In this document: positions 25,401-33,020 of the stretch, piece after piece
Position numbering within the stretch: the first letter of the stretch is position 1
Layout of the letters: the number at the start of each line of letters is the position of its first letter
NCBI RefSeq assembly: GCF_037325665.1
Contig: NC_090261.1
Span: forward strand, 69,626,036 to 69,690,035
Reading direction: 5' to 3'
DNA: 64,000 bases
DNA from: Littorina saxatilis
Lineage: Eukaryota > Mollusca > Gastropoda > Littorinimorpha > Littorinidae
The notes under the pieces: generated by a model
What the model was told of the DNA's origin: nothing
Databases searched by the model: none
What the model saw: the letters and a program-made list of their open reading frames with translations, nothing else
Position numbers and translations under genes: made by a program

Positions 25401-27292
25401 GTGTGCCAACGATCGCATAACTTACCTATAACGTACGGCCCGCTTATGCGGAACGTATGAGCCATACGCTGGCATACGTCCGGAAATGTTGTGCATGTTC
25501 AAAATTTGTCGAGGACCTCGCCGTACGACGACGTATACCAGCGTACTTCAGCGTGTTCTTAACGTATACAAAACTTACCCATAACGTATTCGCCAGATTT
25601 TTCATACGTCGGCATACGCTGGCTCATACGTCAATGTGTCACAGGACCATAATGGATTATTTGATATTATTTATCTCTTCAGTTTATCCCATGAGTTTTG
25701 CACACCTCATGTCAGCTTTCAATGTAATAATTCTGCCGTCTTTGTCACTTTAGTATGTATACTCTGTTATTTTGTATTTTATCTTTTTAACCATTTTTTT
25801 TTTATAGTAAACGGTCACATAACAATCCAACATTTTAACATAACTGTTATCTAACCTTTACAGCCAGAGCCACCTGCCAAGAAAAAGCGGGTTCAAATCC
25901 AAGACCCTGTTCAACAGAGAGTGGAAACACAGGCAGCGGAAGTGTCAAGTACACCCCATGTGTTGGTGGAGACCGGCCCAGTGCAGTATGAACCTGGTTA
26001 GTGCCAAGCATTTCTTCATGACAACAAAACAAAAGCATTTTTTTATTTGAAGAAGAAGAGCAGATCAGAAGCGAGAAAACAGGATAAGACGTCATTAAAG
26101 ACATTTATCGAGATGAGATAAACATCTTATGATACCATCTGAAAGAATTCTCTTGAAAAGATTTATGAAAGTTTTATCACATAGTTTTCTGGGAATCGCT
26201 TTCCTTATAAAACAGAAAAATAGGATTACAAAATTAAAGGCTGGTTGGGGTTAGGGTATACAACCTAATAAGAAGATAAAAGAGTTAACTTCAGTGTGTA
26301 GAAAAATAAAAGAAACTGTGCATAATGAATTGCTGTAGTGAATGTTGAGAAAGCGAAGAAAAGACCTCAAACGAGATGTGGATCAACAGAAACTGTGCAT
26401 AATTGATGTCATAATTGTTCTGTTGCAGAACCCGAGCCTGAGGTGGAAGAGGAGGAGGAGGAGGAGGAGGAGGAGGGTCACATTAGTGCACAGAAACTCT
26501 TTGGAAGAGAAGGTCAGTTTGGTGTGACATCTCATTTCATGTTTTTGTTACAGTGGAACCCCCTGTTTAAGATCTCCCCCAATTTAAGAATTTCCTCCCT
26601 TTGACGACCTTGCCTTTTCTGATTTTCTGCTCATAGCCTCTGCAAATTAACCCCCATTTGAAGACCCCCTCCATTTGAAGACCTGATTTTCTGCTCATAG
26701 CCTCTGCAAATTAACCCCCATTTGAAGACCCCCTCCATTTGAAGACCTGATTTTCTCAGATTTTGGGAGGTCTTAAATGGGGGGTTCCACTGTGTTGTAA
26801 TCTCTATTTGTACTTCAAGTTGAGAGCAATTTGAAAATACAGCGTAAACCCTCCTTTTAAGACTGTGGAAAGTCTGGACAAATCATGGGGGTGGGAGGGG
26901 GTGTCTTAAAATGGAGCTACATTTACAGATTTTATTAACAGAAAAAGCAATGCCTGAAAAAGGGGTGGGATGTTAAATCCGAAGGTTGTTAAGGAGTTGT
27001 ACTTTATTTTTCTGTGTGAAAATATCATCATTGTCATGCCTGGGCTTAAGTTAAAAGTGCTTGCATGTGGACGGTGCACAATTGTCATAATTATGGTAGA
27101 GCTGTGTAATTTCTCTTTGACAGATTTTCTGTTTTGAATGCAGAATCTGTTCAATGATGTTAATAATGTTTCTGCTTGTTTTGCAGAACATTTTAATGTT
27201 TACAATTACAGATATTTTCATTTGAATAAACTGTCTGTATTTCTGTTGCAGTGTCAGCATATGAAGATGAATCCGACTATGATCTTTTATGA
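10887..27292 (+). CDS. BRF1: BRF1, TFIIIB 90-kDa subunit, 3' part (13 exons)
   Basis: Exons: 10887-11036, 11481-11574, 13860-13986, 14451-14568, 15827-16120, 16768-16829, 17336-17417, 18003-18061, 18792-19039, 19652-19682, 25864-25996, 26429-26512, 27252-27292 (TGA). All phases agree: 506 codons plus stop. The protein begins inside the second cyclin fold ([48 protein letters not shown]), then [18 protein letters not shown], a linker, the TBP-binding Brf1 homology region ([22 protein letters not shown]), a basic patch with [13 protein letters not shown], and the conserved [12 protein letters not shown] near the end. The last exons add a poly-Glu run and SDYDLL. Family knowledge: Brf1 with TBP and Bdp1 recruits RNA polymerase III at tRNA and 5S genes in the nucleus. 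The zinc ribbon and first cyclin fold (~165 residues) must lie upstream of the window. The intron after 18061 needs a GC donor to keep phase. Confidence 0.95.
11057..11330. repeat. microsatellite cluster in a BRF1 intron
   Basis: (GT)n at 11057-11100, (CT)n at 11145-11186, interrupted (GT)n at 11199-11276 and a short GA-rich run to 11330. The Cys/Val and Ser/Leu reading frames here are not genes. Confidence 0.95.
11385..11490 (+). repeat. triplicated 3' splice site of a BRF1 exon
   Basis: Tandem 32-bp units, each containing TACAGTGTTGTGTGTTTCAG followed by CACTACTGACCA. The acceptor AG falls at 11416, 11448 and 11480. Only the last copy continues into the coding exon (CACTACTCGTGGCAGCC). The two upstream copies also include ten bases resembling the exon start. 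Choosing them would add 64 or 32 nt and shift the frame. Confidence 0.9.
11872..12190. mobile_element. SINE fragments, two orientations
   Basis: 11872-11960 is a minus-strand piece of the 3' end of the SINE family at 5424 and 28637 (TTCTTCTACTGCG, GGGCTGTGACTCCCATGT). 11976-12190 is a plus-strand SINE body sharing CAGACTCTCCTCGGTGTC but then diverging (GATAAAGATCCCAAGTTCAT, GTCTCAGGGCTTGGAAACAT), so it is a related family. A matching tail may be the segment at 13743-13826 (GGGTAGCGCCGTACTG), separated by the inserted repeats at 12418-13742. Confidence 0.6.
12418..13323 (+). repeat. dispersed ~0.87-kb repeat, copy 1
   Basis: Full-length copy of an uncharacterised non-coding family. It begins TACATTTAGTCAAGTTTTGA, a near-palindrome with CTAAATG, then has an internal (TG)n at ~12487-12551. 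It goes on through GAGCGATTCAGAGAAAACTA, TGACGTCATATCCGGCTTTT and GGCGGCACTGTCACG to the end CGCCTTACGTGACTTGTTT. It lies in the BRF1 intron between the second and third in-window exons. No protein domain is visible. Confidence 0.85.
13340..13742 (-). repeat. dispersed ~0.87-kb repeat, copy 2 (partial, minus)
   Basis: Minus-strand 5' half of the same family, including TCAACTTTCACTAAAAGCCG, an (AC)n tract and the terminal GTCAAGACTTGACTAAATG. Together with copy 1 it forms an inverted pair that could fold in intronic RNA. Confidence 0.8.
13743..13859 (+). other. possible SINE tail before a BRF1 exon
   Basis: AGGGTAGCGCCGTACTGCTA through CAGCTCGAATTTCC is a plausible 3' end of the SINE body at 11976-12190. 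The BRF1 acceptor GTTGTGCAG follows immediately. Confidence 0.4.
13987..14450 (+). other. BRF1 intron
   Basis: AT-rich intron between donor CAG|GTACAAA and acceptor GAGCACAG. No element recognised. Confidence 0.7.
14630..14725. repeat. (TG)n microsatellite
   Basis: Nearly perfect (TG)n of about 47 units in a BRF1 intron. Confidence 0.98.
14843..15706 (+). repeat. dispersed ~0.87-kb repeat, copy 3
   Basis: Full-length plus-strand copy with the same ends (ATTTAGTCAAGTTTTGACTA and CGCCTTACGCGACTTGTTT) and the short (TG)n near its 5' end. It lies in the BRF1 intron just upstream of the exon at 15827. Confidence 0.88.
16150..16462. repeat. (TG)n / (GA)n / (CAGA)n microsatellite complex
   Basis: The phrase GGAGCAAATTTTGAGGAGAG followed by an ACAG tetranucleotide run occurs twice (16217- and 16407-), separated by (TG)n. 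This indicates a duplicated compound microsatellite in a BRF1 intron. Confidence 0.9.
16463..16767 (+). other. BRF1 intron sequence
   Basis: AT-rich with TTTATT-type words, ending in acceptor TTATTTACAG. No element recognised. Confidence 0.6.
16830..17229 (+). other. BRF1 intron sequence
   Basis: Follows donor GCA|GTGAGTAT. No gene or repeat recognised before the SINE fragment at 17230. Confidence 0.6.
17230..17303 (+). mobile_element. 3' fragment of the tRNA-SINE family
   Basis: Carries the family's terminal hairpin (CCACTCGTGCAAAAACACGA), TTCAGCCCATGAACGC and the (GAA)n tail. The 5' part is missing. Confidence 0.8.
17483..17608. mobile_element. short fold-back MITE
   Basis: About 125 bp with long inverted arms sharing AAAACTGGGTGCCACCCAA and GAGGTG ends, separated by a short spacer containing GGGGTCTGATTGG. 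It lies in the BRF1 intron after the exon ending at 17417. A CAG on each side may be a target duplication. Confidence 0.7.
17609..18002 (+). other. BRF1 intron sequence
   Basis: Non-coding between the fold-back element and acceptor TTGTTTTGCAG. Nothing recognised. Confidence 0.55.
18062..18498 (+). other. BRF1 intron with inferred GC donor
   Basis: Only AAG|GCACGT at 18061/18062 keeps the phase with the next exon ([11 protein letters not shown]). The nearby CAC|GTATGA donor would leave one extra base and shift the frame. Contains a C-run at 18263-18281. Confidence 0.55.
18499..18702 (+). repeat. dispersed repeat with (TTA)n tail
   Basis: Runs from GTGTGTGTGTCCGCGCGTGTG through TAGTGCAATGTGTTATTC to CGCTTTGAGCAGGGTTAAAT and a (TTA)n tail. 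A close copy is at 54573-54766. The tail resembles the 3' end of the LINE at 40652-43235 (AGCGCT motif plus TTA repeats), suggesting a SINE or truncated LINE mobilised by that type of LINE. Confidence 0.75.
18712..18820 (+). repeat. in-frame duplicated 3' splice site and exon start in BRF1
   Basis: TATTTGCACACAG followed by AAAAAGCGATACAAGCGGCG and AAACACA occurs twice, with the AG acceptors at 18722 and 18791, exactly 69 nt apart. The 69 nt are open, so use of the upstream acceptor would insert 23 residues (starting [13 protein letters not shown]) without shifting the frame. Confidence 0.9.
19000..19355 (+). repeat. triplicated exon end and 5' splice site in BRF1
   Basis: Three diverged tandem copies of ~155 bp, each holding CCATTTTGAAA-type sequence and a CAACAG or CACAG|GTAAAT donor (at 19039/19040, 19190/19191 and 19352/19353). 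The first is the true exon end by phase. Extending the exon meets TAA immediately, so later donors would truncate the protein. Confidence 0.85.
19356..19651 (+). other. BRF1 intron sequence
   Basis: Follows the third donor-like copy and ends at acceptor TTTGTTGCAG before the 31-nt microexon 19652-19682. No element recognised. Confidence 0.55.
19683..20126 (+). other. BRF1 intron sequence before the Harbinger insertion
   Basis: Starts with donor GAG|GTCAGTAT. No recognisable feature up to the TAA target site at 20127. Confidence 0.6.
20344..21134. mobile_element. inverted-repeat element nested in the Harbinger
   Basis: Starts CAGTGATGTACATTTTT and ends in its reverse complement AAAATGTACATCACTG. 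Flanked by TAACTT on both sides (20338-20343, 21135-21140), a 6-bp target duplication. Inside are a ~45-bp tandem duplication (TTCGCTTGGCAAAACCGAAA, near 20890 and 20940) and an inverted pair around GGCACCATATGGG (20764 and 20847). No transposase is seen; family unassigned. Confidence 0.65.
21373..25083 (-). pseudogene. PIF/Harbinger transposase with internal repeat expansion
   Basis: The open frame begins [12 protein letters not shown] and carries the N-terminal helical region ([40 protein letters not shown]). After about 98 copies of a 10-residue unit ([10 protein letters not shown] or [10 protein letters not shown]) it resumes as [20 protein letters not shown]. The DDE_4 catalytic core follows, with the first Asp in [17 protein letters not shown] and the second in [14 protein letters not shown]. 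The frame then ends at KECVP because about 4 bp are missing after ELKE. The next frame continues as [12 protein letters not shown] to [10 protein letters not shown] before the sequence stops in a T/A-rich junction near 21290. The third acidic residue and the C-terminus are therefore lost. Family knowledge: the protein needs these plus a Myb-like partner, so this copy should be inactive. Confidence 0.9.
21727..24677. repeat. 30-bp minisatellite inside a transposase gene
   Basis: About 98 tandem units of GACCCTGGTGACAGTGTTCA plus CAATGTTACA, with a minority variant reading CAATGTGAGG. Apart from this two-state position the units appear identical. Every unit is 10 codons, so the transposase frame and the opposite-strand frame stay open throughout. 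The unit seems to derive from the transposase codons around RVPHN at its own edge. Confidence 0.97.
25653..25863 (+). other. BRF1 intron sequence after the Harbinger insertion
   Basis: AT-rich, ending with acceptor CTTTACAG. Nothing else recognised. Confidence 0.6.
25997..26428 (+). other. BRF1 intron
   Basis: Between donor CCTG|GTTAGT and acceptor CTGTTGCAG. No element recognised. Confidence 0.6.
26551..26792. mobile_element. MITE in the penultimate BRF1 intron
   Basis: Inverted ends CAGTGGAACCCCC...GGGGGGTTCCACTG, with TTTAAGA/TCTTAAA just inside. It contains a 76-bp internal direct duplication (CATTTGAAGACCCCCTCCAT, GATTTTCTGCTCATAGCCTC). Related words (TAAGACCCCC, TTTTAAGACC) recur at 26855-26925 and around 28620 and 29014, so degraded copies lie nearby. 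The target duplication is unclear. Confidence 0.7.
26793..27251 (+). other. last BRF1 intron, right part
   Basis: Contains a degraded copy of the CAGTGGAACC-type element and ends with acceptor TTCTGTTGCAG. No other feature. Confidence 0.55.
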
Positions 27293-27919
27293 CAAGCATG
27301 GATGGCAAACAACGGTCTCAATTTGTTGATAGTGTGTGTATCAACCATGACACTGTATGGAAAGTATATCATGTGCTTTTATTTGTTAAAGGACACTGTT
27401 GTACTAAACAAGTTGTGTTGTGAAAGTGTTCCAGTCCAGTGTTCATGTTGTTGGCATTATACTCCACCAAAGCATTTAACAGATACTCCAAAGCCAAGAA
27501 GAACAGGCATTAAAACAGAAATCCGACACAGATAAGACTGCTTACGTTCCAACATCAAAACTACAAAATACAAAAATACAAATAAGGTTAGTTCTGGGAA
27601 CATTTCATCATAGACAAAATGAAACATTCACATTTTAGTATCTTGTTGTCTGTGATTAAACATTCCAATAACTAACCTGTCTTGATTTTTGATTCGCCTA
27701 TCTCCACAAATAGCCCTGTGGAAGTGACGTCACATACTGAAAAGAGAGTCAACATTTTGAGATTCATTCACTGTGACAGCAGACCTCGAGCTAACACGGG
27801 GTTGTTTAGGGAGATTGCCTTTGATTCCCGCCCTTCCACACTACTTTAGACATGAATCCCCATGTCTTTGAAGAAAACTATCTCATGTTCACATTGTTTT
27901 TGCTGCAGAGAAAACATGA
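27293..27919 (+). other. BRF1 3' flank, probable 3' UTR
   Basis: Follows the BRF1 TGA. No clear AATAAA close by was assigned; one lies at ~31055 if the UTR is long. The last 50 bp (TCTTTGAAGAAAACTATCTC to GAGAAAACATGA) recur after the SINE at ~28468-28522, a local duplication. Confidence 0.45.
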
Positions 27920-28454
27920 TCAATCAATCAATCAATCAATCAATATGAGGCTTTTATCGCGCGTATTCCGTGGGTACAGTTCTAAGCGCAGGGATTTATT
28001 TTTTAGTTTTATTTTTTATTTTATGCAATTTATATTGCGCACATATTCAAGGCGCAGGGATTTATTTATGCCGTGTGAGATGGAATTTTTTACACAATAC
28101 ATCACGCATTCACATCGGCCAGCAGATCGCAGCCATTTCGGCGCATATCCTACTTTTCACGGCCTATTATTCTAAGTCACACGGGTATTTTGGTGGACAT
28201 TTTTATATATGCCTATACAATTTTGCCAGGAAAGACCCTTTTGTCAATCGTGGGATCTTTAACGTGCACACCCCAATGTAGTGTACACGAAGGGACCTCG
28301 GTTTTTCGTCTCATCCGAAAGACTAGCACTTGAACCCATCACCTAGGTTAGGAAAGGGGGGAGAAAATTGCTAACGCCCTGACCCAGGGTCGAACTCGCA
28401 ACCTCTCGCTTCCGAGCGCAAGTGCGTTACCACTCGGCCAGCCAGTCCCGTGGC
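27920..28454 (-). mobile_element. tRNA-derived SINE with (ATTG)n tail
   Basis: Minus-strand ~535-bp SINE. The tRNA-like head (A box TGGCCGAGTGGTAA, B box TTGCGAGTTCGACCC) is near 28395-28450. The body includes CGTGCACATTAAAGATCCC-like sequence, and the 3' tail is (ATTG)n. AACATGA flanks both sides (27913-27919, 28455-28461). The head resembles tRNA-Leu/Ser-type A boxes. Confidence 0.85.
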
Positions 28455-28636
28455 AACATGAGGTGCTGTCTTTGAAGAAAACTACATGTATCTCATGTTC
28501 ACTTTTTTTTGCTGCAGAGAAAACATGAGGTGCTATTGTTCTTTAGTCTTATAAAGACACCGATTGGGTGTGTTGAGATACAGCGCATTAAACATGCCCT
28601 TATTTACTGTTGAAGCCTTCTTATAAGACCCCCGAT

Positions 28637-29011
28637 GGGCGGGGATGTAGCTCAGTCGGTAGCGCGCTGGATTTGTATCCAGTTGGCCGCTGTCAGCGTG
28701 AGTTCGTCCCCACGTTCGGCGAGAACTTTATTTCTGAGTCAACTTTGTGTGCAGACTCTCCTCGGTGTCCGAACACCCCCATGTGTACACGCAAGCACAA
28801 GACCAAGTGCGCACGAAAAAGATCCTGTAATCCATGTCAGAGTTCGGTGGGTTATAGAAACACGAAAATACCCAGCATGCTTCCTCCGAAAACGGCGTAT
28901 GGCTGCCTAAATGGCGGGGTAAAAAAACGGTCATACACGTAAAATTCCACTCGTGCAAAAACCACGAGTGTACGTGGGAGTTTCAGCCCACGAACGCAGA
29001 AGAAGAAGAAG
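28637..29011 (+). mobile_element. tRNA-derived SINE, full length, with 14-bp target duplication
   Basis: Plus-strand copy of the family at 5424-5802: GGATGTAGCTCAGTCGGTAG head, GAGTTCGTCCCC B box, terminal hairpin and (GAA)n. ATAAGACCCCCGAT flanks it exactly (28623-28636, 29012-29025). It was inserted into a degraded copy of the 26551-type MITE. Confidence 0.93.
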
Positions 29012-29025
29012 ATAAGACCCCCGAT

Positions 29026-29589
29026 TTAACACTTCCCCTATTTTAAGACCTTGATTTTTCAGATGTTCTGTTCATAACCTTAATAAATTTACCTCCATTT
29101 TAAGATATTTGAGTGGTGCAATAATACATTTGTGCATTTTCACTTCCTGTTTGAGTGTCTGGAATCTCATGTTTTAGAGGTGAAGAAAAGCATATCGCGT
29201 GTTTCAGATTTAGCTAGAAGTCTGTTGGAAAATTAAGCAGGTTCAATATTACAGCATGTACATTATGTGGTTGATTATCAGACAACAGATTTTCATACAA
29301 ACGTATTAATTTGCTGTTAATTTAAATGATTGGCAACTACTTGGTAATGTTGTTGTATCTGAGTTTTGTGAGCATGAGAATGGTACTACATTGTACATCA
29401 TAAATGTATTGCATGGTAATTTAATTAGACTGTACTTAAATGTATTCTTTCTGGTAATATTGTCTCTTGAAGGCAGCAGGGCCTCAACTTTGTTCTTTTG
29501 GAAACATTTTTTGGGGCACTTTTTGCAAGGAATAATGATGTATGGGGGTTGCTGATGCATGACATTTCTACTTTCTTGTGTTTATTCGT

Positions 29590-29637
<48 letters not shown>

Positions 29638-31721
29638 AAGAGAGAGAGTGAGAGTGAGAGTTAATTAGTTAGTTAGTTTTGGGTAATTAATTTTTTACTT
29701 CAAAGGGCATTTTGTGGAATGTTGCAGCTGCATGGAGATTGTTAAGATATCTTGCTGGTTTGCATGCATCTGTGTTGGTAATATGGAGAGAGAAAGAAGT
29801 TTGTTAGATAAAGAGTGAGAGAGAGAGAGAGTGTGTCGGACAGACAGACCGAGACTGGCATTTGAAACGTTTGAAGGATAAAACTGCAGGATGCATTCAA
29901 TGAAATTTTCTGTGGAGGCATTTTAGATGTGTTGATTATTGTCTGGTTTTGCTTTGTTTGCCATTGAAGGCTTTTTGTTAATTTATTCTTTCATTTACGT
30001 GTATTCATGCATTTATGCATGCCAGAATGATTGCTAGCATGCGTGTGTGTGTGTGTGTGTGAGGGAGAGAGAGGGTTTGTAATTAAGTCATGGAGTCTGA
30101 GAAGTTTCAAGGCTAAGACTGCAGGATGTCAACAATGAAATTCAGACAGCAGTGATTTTAAATCAAAATGTGTTGATTGTCTGATTTTCTCTGTGTGCAA
30201 CAGAAGGCTTTTTTGTTCATTTATTCTTTCATTTTCTGAAATGAGTATGTATGCATGCCAGTGTGGTAGCTTGCATGCGTGTGTGTGTGTGTGTTTAAAA
30301 TGAAAAGACAGTGTTATGAGAAGTTGGGCAATATTATATAAATTCTGATGCAATGTTATGGCTTTAAAGGCTGACAAAGTCCTATTTAATTAGTTTAATT
30401 ACTTCCAGGGCTTTTTCCATCGTTGCGGGGATGTATAAATTAAGCTTCCTGCAAAGTTTTAGGTTTGAAGTCCTTACCAATTACGAGAAATAATTAATTC
30501 TTTATTGCATTGTTTAGCAACAGTTCTCCAGGACTTGGGCTATTTTTAGACATGGCGTTTGAGACTGTTCTGTTTACATTCGACACTATCAACACCACTT
30601 TGCAATACTGAAATAATTTTTTCTGTGTTCGAAAGCTACAGCCAATCATTATTATATCCCCTTAGGTACAGTTTTATAACATTATTGGCACATGTAAACA
30701 AAATGAATTAATTAATGAACACTACGAGTATGGCAGCCTTTTAAGTGACTTGGTTGTCCACAGGTTAGCTATACTTAACAAAACTCATGAACTGTAGGCG
30801 CTTGAGTGTGCGAGCGTGTGTGTGTGTGTGTGTGTACGTCAGAGAGAGAGAGATTACAAATGCCATTGTATAAAAAAAAAGTTGAGCGAATATGTTATGC
30901 GTTCTGATGTGACATTATGCTTAGCCTTGTGTACCTCGGCTCATACACTGTAACATGACTGCAGTAGCACTGTGGATAGTCGGTCATTTCATGTTCATAT
31001 TATTGTTTTTTTCCTCATCCCGAACCAGAACCATATGGTTTATGAATGACATGTAAATAAAGTGGCTATGATACTAACATACCAGTATCTTGCTTACAAA
31101 TTCCGAAGCATTAAATTGTGTTTGTGTGTGTGTGTGTGTGTGTGTGAGGGGGGGGGGTAAGCAGTCTTTGAAGATGGACACCTTAATGACACATTTTGCT
31201 GTCTCCTGTGTGGCTAGCTTTCTCTTTCTCCTGCTCCTGCTCCTCCCACACAGGCATGCACTCCCCCCGCACACATGTTCCGATATTAAAGGAAATAAAA
31301 CATTCATGCAGTCACACACACACACACACACACACTCACAAACACACATACATGTACACACACATATGCACAGAGAGAGATAGAAAGAGAGAGAGAAAAA
31401 ACAAACATAGAAAGGCCATCAGAGTAAATAAGGATCAGTGATTCCCTATGCGCTGTCAACTATAGGATTACGCATTGCGCTAACAGCTGCAGAAAACAAA
31501 ATTAAAATGCAGGATCTGATTTTTTCCACCTACATGTATTCGGTATTTTTTTTTCTGTGCAGTGAAATTCTTTGTCTGAAGTGTGTTTTATTATGGCAGC
31601 ACAAGGAATTAATTCTCTTTGCATTAATAGGATATGGCGACCCACGTCGTGTCTCTCAGTTTTTTGTCCTGTCTGTGTCTTGTGCGTTTCCGTGTCAAGG
31701 TCTCTTTTCAAGAGAGAGAAA
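29026..31721. other. gene-free region with microsatellites
   Basis: No gene recognised. Contains GA-rich tracts at 29588-29660 and 29815-29832 and short (TG)n tracts at 30042, 30280, 30815, 31120 and 31310. Two diverged copies of a segment lie at ~29860-30060 and ~30095-30300 (GCATTCAATGAAATT / TGTCAACAATGAAATT, TGTTGATTRTCTG, TTTGTTCATTTATTC, GCATGCGTGTGTG), about 235 bp apart, so a tandem duplication is likely. An AATAAA at ~31055 could end a long BRF1 3' UTR. Confidence 0.5.
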
Positions 31722-32005
31722 CTGAAACTGAAACTGAACTTTATTACCAAAGGATAGAGGTTTTAGGCAAAGCCTAATCTTACAACCTGTCCCTTATACA
31801 AACACTTAATACAGACGCACAGAATATAGATAGTAAAATTGACAAGGTTATTGTTTATCTTACAGACGTACATAATGTAAATAGTAATAAGGAAAAGGGT
31901 TATGGTTTTGTATACACACTCAAAAATGGGAAAAACAATATAGTGTGGAAATTGCAGCATAGTTGCAATAATGCATTGCATATAAACATCCAAAACAACT
32001 AACAA

Positions 32006-32756
32006 GTCGCGTAAGGCGAAAATACAACATTTAGTCAAGTAGCTGTCGAACTCACAGAATGAAACTGAACGCAATGCCATTTTTCAGCAAGACCGTATAC
32101 TCGTAGCATCGTCAGTCCACCGCTCATGGCAAAGGCAGTGAAATTGACAAGAAGAGCGGGGTAGTAGTTGCGCTAAGAAGGATAGCACGCTTTTCTGTAC
32201 CTCTCTTTGTTTTAACTTTCTGAGCGTGTTTTTAATCCAAACATATCATATCTATATGTTTTTGGAATCAGGAACCGACAAGGAATAAGATGAAAGTGTT
32301 TTTAAATTGATTTCGACAATTTAATTTTGATAATAATTTTTATATATTTAATTTTCAGAGCTTGTTTTTAATCCAAATATAACATATTTATATGTTTTTG
32401 GAATCAGAAAATGATGGAGAATAAGATGAACGTAAATTTGGATCGTTTTATAAATTTTAATTTTTTTTTACAATTTTCAGATTTTTAATGACCAAAGTCA
32501 TTAATTAATTTTTAAGCCACCAAGCTGAAATGCAATACCGAAGTCCGGGCTTCGTCGAAGATTACTTGACCAAAATTTCAATCAATTTGGTTGAAAAATG
32601 AGGGCGTGACAGTGCCGCCTCAACTTTCACGAAAAGCCGGATATGACGTCATCAAAGACATTTATCAAAAAAATGAAAAAAACGATCGGGGATTTCATAC
32701 CCAGGAACTCTCATGTCAAATTTCATAAAGATCGGTCCAGTAGTTTAGTCTGAATC

Positions 32757-32800
<44 letters not shown>

Positions 32801-32867
32801 GACACACACACATACACCACGACCCTCGTCTCGATTCCCCATTTAGTCATAACTTGACTAAATGTAA
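32006..32867 (-). repeat. dispersed ~0.87-kb repeat, copy 4, inserted in a LINE 3' UTR
   Basis: Full-length minus copy from GTCGCGTAAGGCGAAAATAC to GTCATAACTTGACTAAATG with an (AC)n at 32762-32812. TAACAA occurs at both borders (32000-32005, 32868-32873) and may be the target duplication, although the ACAA before GTCGCG also occurs in other copies. Confidence 0.85.
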
Positions 32868-33020
32868 TAACAAAATGGAGAAAAAAAAATGTGGGGAGGA
32901 ATTGTCCCAATCATTTGCATGTATATCATTATCAATACATACACATAAAGAACAAATCAAAATACAAACATAACTTGACTAAATGTAAAAAGCACTAAAA
33001 TATCAGACATGAAAAGTGTT

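Larger units (their letters stand above)
20130..25649. mobile_element. PIF/Harbinger DNA transposon with TAA target duplication
   Basis: A 5520-bp element in a BRF1 intron. The ends are inverted repeats of about 50 bp: left TGGCCCTGTCACACCTTAAC then TTAGCCAGCGTATGCCGACG; right, reversed, TGGTCCTGTGACACATTGAC with the same inner word. TAA flanks both sides (20127-20129, 25650-25652), as expected for Harbinger. Both subterminal regions are full of ACGTAT/GCGTATA-type words, probably transposase-binding repeats. Inside are a disrupted transposase gene on the minus strand with a ~2.95-kb minisatellite in it, and another inverted-repeat element (20344-21134). The second (Myb/SANT-like) gene typical of the superfamily was not recognised. 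Confidence 0.92.

Noticed and set aside
28637-28710. tRNA gene
   Set aside because: The A and B boxes belong to a SINE head; no intact cloverleaf with a mature 3' end, and a SINE body and target duplication follow.
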